A stretch of 6,680 bases of DNA. It comes from Bryobacteraceae bacterium. GTDB lineage: Bacteria; Acidobacteriota; Terriglobia; Bryobacterales; Bryobacteraceae. Under the pieces are notes generated by a model. It was not told the DNA's origin. It did not search any database and saw only the letters and a list, made by a program, of their open reading frames with translations. Both the position numbers and the translations under genes were made by a program. The stretch is from contig JADGHK010000135.1 in the NCBI GenBank assembly GCA_019686145.1, positions 1 through 6,680 on the forward strand, given 5' to 3'. Shown here piece after piece: positions 1-4,502 of the stretch (its first letter is position 1; every line of letters begins with the position of its first letter).

Positions 1-1
1 T

Positions 2-655
2 GCCCGGGTGGGAATGAAACGGCCAAGCATTCCGGCTGCGCCTGTCCTCCCGCTTGCGCCTGTGCGGGCATCTTCCTCGAGCCGTCCGGTCATCATCGCG
101 ATCGGCGCTTCCACCGGCGGTACGGAGGCAATCCAGAAAATCCTGGTGCACTTGCCGAAGGATACGCCGCCCATTGTCATTGCGCAGCACATCCCGCCTG
201 GTTTCTCCCGTGCGTTCGCCGACCGGCTCAATACGCTGTGTCAGATGGAAGTGCGAGAAGCAGTCGACGGCGACGAACTGCGGCCGGGCCTTGCCCTTGT
301 CGCTCCCGGAAACTTTCACCTCCTGGTGCAGAGAACGTTTCACGGTTACCGCGCCGTTGTGAAGGATGGTCCCCTGGTTTGCTACCAGCGGCCTTCTGTC
401 GATGTCTTATTCCGCTCGGTTGCGGAGGCGGCGGGAGAGGGAGCAATTGGAGTTCTGCTGACTGGAATGGGATCGGACGGAGCGGAGGGACTGCTCGCCA
501 TGCGCAAAGCCGGTGCGCAGACGATCGCCGAAGATGAGTCCACGTGCGTCGTCTTCGGTATGCCCAGGGAAGCGATTCGAATCGGGGCTGTTAAGCGGGT
601 CCTGCCGCTTCCGCAAATTGCGGCAGGCGTTGTAGGGGCGATTCAGAGGGGATAG
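2..655 (+). CDS. cheB: CheB-type chemotaxis protein-glutamate methylesterase/deamidase, C-terminal catalytic part (5' end cut by window edge)
   Basis: The enzyme removes methyl groups from (and deamidates) glutamyl side chains of methyl-accepting chemoreceptors, resetting receptor sensitivity in the cytoplasm. Numbering from the GTG at position 8, the CheB catalytic triad is visible: Ser35 in IGASTGG, His61 in AQHIPPGFS and Asp157 in LLTGMGSDGAEG. The late motif VFGMPREA is also present. Residues 5-27 are rich in Pro, Ala and Ser, like the linker that joins the receiver domain to the esterase in full-length CheB. The frame stays open from position 8 back to the window edge, so the GTG is probably internal. 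The phospho-receiver domain (about 120 residues) would lie to the left, which cannot be seen; a stand-alone esterase remains possible. The stop is TAG at 653-655. The gene converges on gpmA. The family call is secure. Which receptor system it serves cannot be told, because no che neighbour is visible. Confidence 0.93.
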   Translation, partial: ARVGMKRPSIPAAPVLPLAPVRASSSSRPVIIAIGASTGGTEAIQKILVHLPKDTPPIVIAQHIPPGFSRAFADRLNTLCQMEVREAVDGDELRPGLALVAPGNFHLLVQRTFHGYRAVVKDGPLVCYQRPSVDVLFRSVAEAAGEGAIGVLLTGMGSDGAEGLLAMRKAGAQTIAEDESTCVVFGMPREAIRIGAVKRVLPLPQIAAGVVGAIQRG

Positions 656-681
656 GGCGGCTCTGAAGCCCCGAGCCGCCC
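655..681. terminator. GC-rich hairpin between convergent cheB and gpmA, candidate bidirectional terminator
   Basis: GGGCGGCTC (655-663) and GAGCCGCCC (673-681) form a perfect 9-bp stem around a 9-base loop. The stem begins at the last base of the cheB stop codon and ends 12 bases before the gpmA stop. The position between two convergent genes fits a shared terminator. No T-run follows on either strand, so it is not a classic intrinsic terminator. It could instead be a Rho-assisted or 3'-end stabilising structure. Confidence 0.5.
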
Positions 682-693
682 GGACTGCGCAGA

Positions 694-1443
694 TTACGCT
701 TGCTTCCTGCCCTGTGCGGCCACTGCATCCATTGCTGCCTTCACCTTCTCGGGATCGCCGAGATAGTAGGATTTCAGCGGCTTCAGGTTCTCATCGAGCT
801 CATACACCAATGGCATCCCGGTCGGGATGTTGAGATTGATGATGTCGGCGTCGCTGATGTTGTCGAGATACTTAACCAGCGCCCGGAGGCTATTTCCGTG
901 CGCCGCGATGAGAACGCGCTCCCCGGCTTTGATGGCGGGGGCGATCGTTTCATGCCAATAGGGCAGAAAACGCTCAACCGTGTCCTTCAGACATTCCGTA
1001 AGAGGTAACTCGGCTTCGCTCAGCTTCCTGTAACGGGGATCCTTGCCTGGATACCGCGGATCGCTCTTTTCCAGCTTGGGGGGAGGAACGTCGTAGCTGC
1101 GCCGCCAGATCTTGACCTGATCCTCTCCAAACTTTGCTGCTGTCTCCGCCTTGTTCAAGCCCTGCAGGGCCCCGTAGTGCCGCTCATTCAGACGCCACGA
1201 CTTGTAGACGGGGATCCACAACAGGTCCAGCTCTTCCAAAATGATATTCAGCGTCTTGATTGCGCGCTTCAGAACGCTGGTATAGGCGACGTCGAAGACG
1301 AAGCCCTGCTCGCGCAGATACCTGCCGCCTTCCTTCGCCTCTTCAACGCCCTTTTCTGAAAGATCGACGTCCGTCCAGCCGGTGAAGCGGTTCTCCTTGT
1401 TCCACGTGCTTTCGCCGTGGCGCACCAAAACCAGTTTATGCAT
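694..1443 (-). CDS. gpmA: 2,3-bisphosphoglycerate-dependent phosphoglycerate mutase
   Basis: This cytoplasmic enzyme interconverts 3-phosphoglycerate and 2-phosphoglycerate in glycolysis and gluconeogenesis, using a phosphohistidine intermediate primed by 2,3-bisphosphoglycerate. The histidine-phosphatase signature VRHGEST gives the phosphorylated His9 with Arg8. Other active-site residues are Arg60 in SVLKRAIKT, Glu87 in RLNERHYGALQG and the second histidine, His182, in IAAHGNSLRAL. The family segment around DPRYPGKDPRY (residues 128-138) is also present. At 249 residues it matches the usual length of about 250 and is not a short phosphatase-like relative. The start is ATG at 1443-1441, preceded by AAGGAA (1456-1451) at 7-base spacing. 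The eno stop lies 24 bases upstream with no visible promoter between, so the gene is most likely cotranscribed with eno, which consumes its product. The reading frame appears intact. Confidence 0.97.
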   Translation of the reverse strand: MHKLVLVRHGESTWNKENRFTGWTDVDLSEKGVEEAKEGGRYLREQGFVFDVAYTSVLKRAIKTLNIILEELDLLWIPVYKSWRLNERHYGALQGLNKAETAAKFGEDQVKIWRRSYDVPPPKLEKSDPRYPGKDPRYRKLSEAELPLTECLKDTVERFLPYWHETIAPAIKAGERVLIAAHGNSLRALVKYLDNISDADIINLNIPTGMPLVYELDENLKPLKSYYLGDPEKVKAAMDAVAAQGRKQA

Positions 1444-1467
1444 GGATCGATTCCTTGAAAGCCAGAG

Positions 1468-2754
1468 CTACTGCTTGAATGCCTTTCGGCCGGCAAACCG
1501 GGCGCTGTCGCCGAGCTCCTCTTCGATGCGAAGCAGTTGGTTGTACTTCGCGATCCGGTCCGTGCGGCTTGCCGAGCCTGTCTTAATCTGTCCGGCATTG
1601 GTGGCGACGGCAAGGTCGGCGATGAAGGCATCTTCGGTCTCGCCGGACCGGTGCGATACCACGCTGGTGTAGTTCGCGTCGGCCGCCATCTTCATCGCCT
1701 CGAGCGTCTCCGTCAGGGTGCCGATCTGGTTCACCTTCACGAGGATGGAGTTGGCGATACCCTTTTCGATGCCTTGCGCCAGGCGGGCGGTATTGGTGAC
1801 GAAGAGATCATCGCCGACGAGCTGAATTTTCTTGCCAAGCGCGTCAGTCAGGAGCTTCCAGCCCTCCCAGTCGTCCTCGGCCATGCCGTCTTCGATGGAA
1901 AGGATTGGATATTTGGTCACCCAGTTGGACCAGAACTCCACCATCTGCTCCGAAGTCCGCTCGCTCTTGTCCGACTTCTTGAAAACGTACTTCTTCTTGT
2001 CCTTGTCGTAGAACTCGCTCGAAGCAGGGTCGAGGGCGATGGAAATCTCCTCGCCGGGCTTGTAACCGGCCTTTGAGATCGCCTCCACCACCAGGTCGAG
2101 GGCCTCCTCGTTCGACTTGAGGTTGGGAGCGAACCCTCCCTCGTCGCCGACGGCGGTCGAATAGCCGCACTTCTTCAGGACCCCTTTGAGAGTGTGGAAC
2201 ACCTCGGCGCCCATGCGCAGCGATTCCGAGAACCGTCTGGCGCCGTGGGGAACGATCATGAACTCCTGGATGTCGACGGAGTTGTCGGCGTGAGCCCCGC
2301 CGTTGAGGATGTTCATCATCGGAACCGGCAGAACGCGCGCGGAAACGCCCCCGAGGTAGCGGTAGAGCGGGGTCATCTGAGAGAGGGCGGCTGCGCGAGC
2401 GGTCGCCATGGAAACGGCGAGGATTGCATTGGCGCCGATTCTGCCCTTGTTGGGAGTTCCGTCCACCTCGCGCATTTTCGCGTCGACGGCGGCCTGATCC
2501 GTTGCGTCCATGCCGCAGATGGCCGGGGCCAGTTCCTCGACAATATTTGCGACGGCTTTCGTCGTGCCCTTGCCAAGATAGCGGGACGCATCGCCGTCGC
2601 GAAGTTCGACGGCCTCATGTTCGCCGGTCGACGCGCCCGACGGAACGGCCGCGCGTCCGAGGCTGCCGTCCGCCAGGACTACGTCTGCTTCCACGGTGGG
2701 GTTCCCGCGAGAGTCCAGAATCTCTCTGCCAACAACTTTTACGATTTCAGTCAT
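1468..2754 (-). CDS. eno: Enolase (phosphopyruvate hydratase)
   Basis: Enolase dehydrates 2-phosphoglycerate to phosphoenolpyruvate with Mg2+, in the cytoplasm. All expected residues are visible. The general acid/base pair is Glu205 in GDEGGFAP and Lys340 in ILVKVNQIGTLTET. The metal ligands are Asp242 (LDPASSEF), Glu288 (SIEDGMAEDDW) and Asp315 (VGDDLFVTN). Substrate contacts are His155 (NGGAHADNS), Arg369-Ser370 in SHRSGETED and Lys391 in KTGSASRTDR. The N-terminal REILDSRGNPTVE and the loop SGASTGEHEA are typical. At 428 residues it is full length for a bacterial octameric or dimeric enolase. The start is ATG at 2754-2752, with AAGGA (2763-2759) only 4 bases upstream. It sits 63 bases after glgC and 24 before gpmA, in one presumed operon. 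The glgC-eno gap shows no convincing -35/-10 pair, so transcription probably reads through from glgC. It may additionally bind the RNA degradosome in some bacteria, but nothing here shows that. Confidence 0.98.
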   Translation of the reverse strand: MTEIVKVVGREILDSRGNPTVEADVVLADGSLGRAAVPSGASTGEHEAVELRDGDASRYLGKGTTKAVANIVEELAPAICGMDATDQAAVDAKMREVDGTPNKGRIGANAILAVSMATARAAALSQMTPLYRYLGGVSARVLPVPMMNILNGGAHADNSVDIQEFMIVPHGARRFSESLRMGAEVFHTLKGVLKKCGYSTAVGDEGGFAPNLKSNEEALDLVVEAISKAGYKPGEEISIALDPASSEFYDKDKKKYVFKKSDKSERTSEQMVEFWSNWVTKYPILSIEDGMAEDDWEGWKLLTDALGKKIQLVGDDLFVTNTARLAQGIEKGIANSILVKVNQIGTLTETLEAMKMAADANYTSVVSHRSGETEDAFIADLAVATNAGQIKTGSASRTDRIAKYNQLLRIEEELGDSARFAGRKAFKQ

Positions 2755-2817
2755 AGGGTCCTTGATCAGTACAAACTCGAAAACAACTCACTATTTTGGC
2801 ACACGCGCACGGACGGC

Positions 2818-4047
2818 TCAGACCGTGACCGCGGACGCTTGCGACGGCACAACCACGATTCCGCTCTCGGTTACGGTATAACCGTTCGCTCGATCCTGAT
2901 CCAGGTCGTAGCCGATCACCGAGTTTTCGGGGATCTCCGCGTTGCTGTCGATGATGGCGCGCCGGATCCGGCTGTAGCGGCCCACCTTGACATTTGACAT
3001 CAGGATTGAGCTCTCCACTTCGCAATAGCTGTTGATCCGGACGCCCGGCGAGAGAATGCTGCGCACCACCCGGCCTCCGGACACGATGCAGCCGTTACAG
3101 ACAATCGAATCGAGCGCCACACCCATGCGCCGGCCCTCCTGCGCGAACACGAACTTCGCGGGAGGCTGCTGGACGAGGTGCGTCCGGATGGGCCATTTCT
3201 GGTCGTAGAGGTTGAATTCCGGGGTGACGCTGACAAGGTCCATATTGGCTTCGTAGTAGGAGTCGATCGTTCCCACATCACGCCAATACCGGGCCGTCTT
3301 GTCGTTGAGATCGCGAAAATCATAGGCGATCACGCGGTGCTTCTGGATGCAGTACGGCAGCACGTCTTTCCCGAAGTCGTGCTCGGAGTGCGGATTCTCG
3401 GCGTCCCTTCGGAGGGCGTCGAGCAGCACAGGCGTTTCGAAGACGTAAACGCCCATCGAGGCGCTGATCATTTCGGGATTGAATATGGAGCGGGCGGGAC
3501 TGCCGTGCTTTGGCTTCTCCTCGAATCCGCGAATTCGATAGTCGGGATCGATTTGAGCGACGCCAAAGCGATCCGCCTGATCGGGTGAGATCTGGAGCGT
3601 GGCGATGGTGACATCGGCCTTGTTCTTCCGATGCCAATCCAGCATCTCCTGATAGTTCATCTTGTAGATGTGGTCGCCCGACAAGATGAGCGTTTGATCC
3701 GGTTTCTCGTCGATAATGCTCTCAATGTTCTGGTAGACGGCGTCGGCTGTGCCGAGATACCAGTCGTCATGGATTCGCTTCATCGGCGGGATGACCTCGA
3801 TGAACTCTCCGAGCTCTCCCGAGAAAATGTCCCAGCCTTCGCGCAGGTGACGCGTCAGCTCAAGCGCCTTGTATTGAGTAAGGATGAAAATGCGTCGGAC
3901 GTCGGAATTTACGCAGTTTGAAAGAGTGAAATCAATGATTCGATAGATTCCGCCGAACCTCACGGCAGGCTTGGCGGTATGCCGCGTGAGGGGGTAAAGC
4001 CGTTCTCCCGCACCACCGGCAAGCAGAATGGCAAGTACCTGATCCAT
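2818..4047 (-). CDS. glgC: Glucose-1-phosphate adenylyltransferase (ADP-glucose pyrophosphorylase)
   Basis: GlgC makes ADP-glucose and pyrophosphate from ATP and glucose-1-phosphate, the committed and usually allosterically controlled step of bacterial glycogen synthesis. The N-terminal nucleotidyltransferase domain (about 1-275) shows LLAGGAGERLYPLT (8-21), AKPAVRFGG (25-33), RIIDFTLSN (36-44), WYLGTADA (96-103), SGDHIYKM (123-130, catalytic Asp125) and FEEKP (175-179, Lys178 for glucose-1-phosphate). YWRDVGTIDSYYEANMDL (254-271) closes that domain. The remainder is the left-handed beta-helix typical of GlgC, with repeated hydrophobic and glycine turns. It has 409 residues against 431 in E. 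coli, mainly through a shorter N-terminus. The positions of E. coli Lys39, Arg40 and His46, in the activator region, are His23, Thr24 and Arg30, so enteric-type activation by fructose-1,6-bisphosphate is doubtful. Asn131 replaces the Asp often seen in KMDY. The ATG at 4047-4045 has GGAGGA (4055-4050) very close by. It is first in a presumed glgC-eno-gpmA operon, divergent from rpsU. Confidence 0.96.
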   Translation of the reverse strand: MDQVLAILLAGGAGERLYPLTRHTAKPAVRFGGIYRIIDFTLSNCVNSDVRRIFILTQYKALELTRHLREGWDIFSGELGEFIEVIPPMKRIHDDWYLGTADAVYQNIESIIDEKPDQTLILSGDHIYKMNYQEMLDWHRKNKADVTIATLQISPDQADRFGVAQIDPDYRIRGFEEKPKHGSPARSIFNPEMISASMGVYVFETPVLLDALRRDAENPHSEHDFGKDVLPYCIQKHRVIAYDFRDLNDKTARYWRDVGTIDSYYEANMDLVSVTPEFNLYDQKWPIRTHLVQQPPAKFVFAQEGRRMGVALDSIVCNGCIVSGGRVVRSILSPGVRINSYCEVESSILMSNVKVGRYSRIRRAIIDSNAEIPENSVIGYDLDQDRANGYTVTESGIVVVPSQASAVTV

Positions 4048-4112
4048 GCTCCTCCGATTTATAGCAAATTTCGATACAACGGCTACGAAACATGGACTGC
4101 GGAATCCGTCTT

Positions 4113-4128
4113 TGTTTTCGCGAAAACA
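4113..4128. promoter_or_regulatory. Perfect 16-bp palindrome in the glgC/rpsU divergent gap, candidate operator
   Basis: TGTTTTCG (4113-4120) is followed directly by its exact reverse complement CGAAAACA (4121-4128). It lies 65 bases upstream of the glgC start codon and 43 bases upstream of the proposed rpsU -10. The centre is about 63 bases before the predicted rpsU transcription start, a position typical for an activator. Its length and symmetry suit a dimeric helix-turn-helix regulator. No known consensus was matched with confidence, and the regulator is unknown. Confidence 0.5.
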
Positions 4129-4168
4129 TCTGCTTGGGGTCGCGGAAAGCGTTGGTGCGCAAGGACAA

Positions 4169-4177
4169 TGCTATACT
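4169..4177 (+). promoter_or_regulatory. Extended -10 promoter element for rpsU
   Basis: TGCTATACT combines the extended TG-N element (4169-4171) with a hexamer matching TATAAT at five of six positions (4172-4177). No good -35 stands at 16-18 bases upstream, which is usual for extended -10 promoters; a TTGGTG at 4152-4157 is spaced too closely (14 bases). Transcription would begin near 4183-4185, giving a leader of about 50 bases before the rpsU start codon. Confidence 0.5.
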
Positions 4178-4188
4178 TGTATGGATCC

Positions 4189-4233
4189 ATGAATGACGAC
4201 AAATCCAGCTTGGAGCGCAAGGAGGTGAACTGA
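4189..4233 (+). other. Candidate 14-codon upstream open frame in the rpsU leader
   Basis: ATG at 4189 opens a frame encoding MNDDKSSLERKEVN and ends with TGA at 4231-4233, two bases before the rpsU TTG. It is in a different frame from rpsU, and the rpsU Shine-Dalgarno lies inside its last codons. It has no ribosome-binding site of its own and would begin only about five bases from the predicted transcript start, so any translation would be near-leaderless. Peptide conservation is unknown; chance occurrence is quite possible. Confidence 0.2.
4219..4228 (+). promoter_or_regulatory. Near-perfect extended Shine-Dalgarno sequence of rpsU
   Basis: AAGGAGGTGA matches the complement of the 16S rRNA 3' tail over ten consecutive bases, far more than the AAGGA or GGAGGA stretches before eno, gpmA and glgC. 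The AGGAGG core ends 10 bases before the TTG at 4236. It fixes that TTG as the start and compensates for a weak initiation codon. Confidence 0.85.
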
Positions 4234-4235
4234 AA

Positions 4236-4433
4236 TTGGCTGAAGTCTACATCCAGGATGGTGAGACTCTGGAAAGTGCCTTGCGCCGATTCAAGCGCAA
4301 AGTGCAGCAGGAAGACATCATCAAAGAGATCAAGAAGCACTCCTTCTATCTGAAGCCCGGTGAGAAGCGCCGGACGAAGCAGGCGCTCGCCCGCAAGAGA
4401 AACCGGAAGAAGCGCAGCAAAGAGTCGGAGTAA
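4236..4433 (+). CDS. rpsU: 30S ribosomal protein bS21
   Basis: bS21 is a small basic protein of the 30S platform, close to the anti-Shine-Dalgarno end of 16S rRNA, and takes part in translation initiation. The 65-residue sequence has the family pattern: MAEVYIQDGETLESALRRFKR at the N-terminus (conserved ESALRRFKRK, residues 13-22), then KEIKKHSFYLKPGEKR (30-45) and a Lys/Arg-rich tail such as ARKRNRKKR (52-60) that contacts rRNA. The start is TTG, chosen because translation from it gives the standard N-terminus and because it lies 10 bases after a near-perfect Shine-Dalgarno sequence. It stands as a single gene with its own extended -10 promoter, divergent from glgC and convergent with the permease gene. 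No dnaG or rpoD, its partners in the enterobacterial operon, is visible. Its ribosome-binding site makes feedback through anti-Shine-Dalgarno access conceivable, but this is inference only. Confidence 0.95.
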   Translation: MAEVYIQDGETLESALRRFKRKVQQEDIIKEIKKHSFYLKPGEKRRTKQALARKRNRKKRSKESE

Positions 4434-4446
4434 GCTTCCCAAGCAT

Positions 4447-4469
4447 GGGCGCCGCTGTCGCGGCGCTCC
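4447..4469. terminator. GC-rich hairpin between convergent rpsU and the permease gene, candidate terminator
   Basis: GCGCCGC (4449-4455) pairs perfectly with GCGGCGC (4460-4466) across a four-base TGTC loop. Two further G-C pairs (4447-4448 with 4468-4469) form if T4467 bulges out. It lies 13 bases after the rpsU stop and 33 bases beyond the permease stop. Neither strand has a T-run after the stem, so efficient intrinsic termination is not assured. Confidence 0.55.
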
Positions 4470-4502
4470 CCTCCTGACGGTCAAGTTCCAAAACTCGCAG
4501 TA

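Noticed and set aside
8..10. GTG at position 8 as the true start of cheB
   Set aside because: The frame is open to the window edge, no ribosome-binding site is visible, and the following Pro/Ala/Ser-rich stretch looks like an inter-domain linker.
1537..2076. Long plus-strand open frames opposite eno (also 2194-2997, and 4623-5330 opposite the permease)
   Set aside because: They are antisense to conserved genes, have no recognisable domain, and are explained by GC-rich codon bias.
2755..2817. Separate promoter for eno in the glgC-eno gap
   Set aside because: No -10/-35 pair with acceptable match and spacing is visible; TGTACT has no usable -35.
4058..4066. TGCTATAAA on the minus strand just before glgC, resembling an extended -10
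   Set aside because: Transcription from it would begin about four bases before the glgC ATG and remove the GGAGGA ribosome-binding site, so it is an unlikely main promoter. A leaderless transcript cannot be excluded.
4083..4484. Minus-strand open frame covering rpsU and the intergenic gap
   Set aside because: It is antisense to the well-supported rpsU gene and its control region, and its product has no recognisable features.
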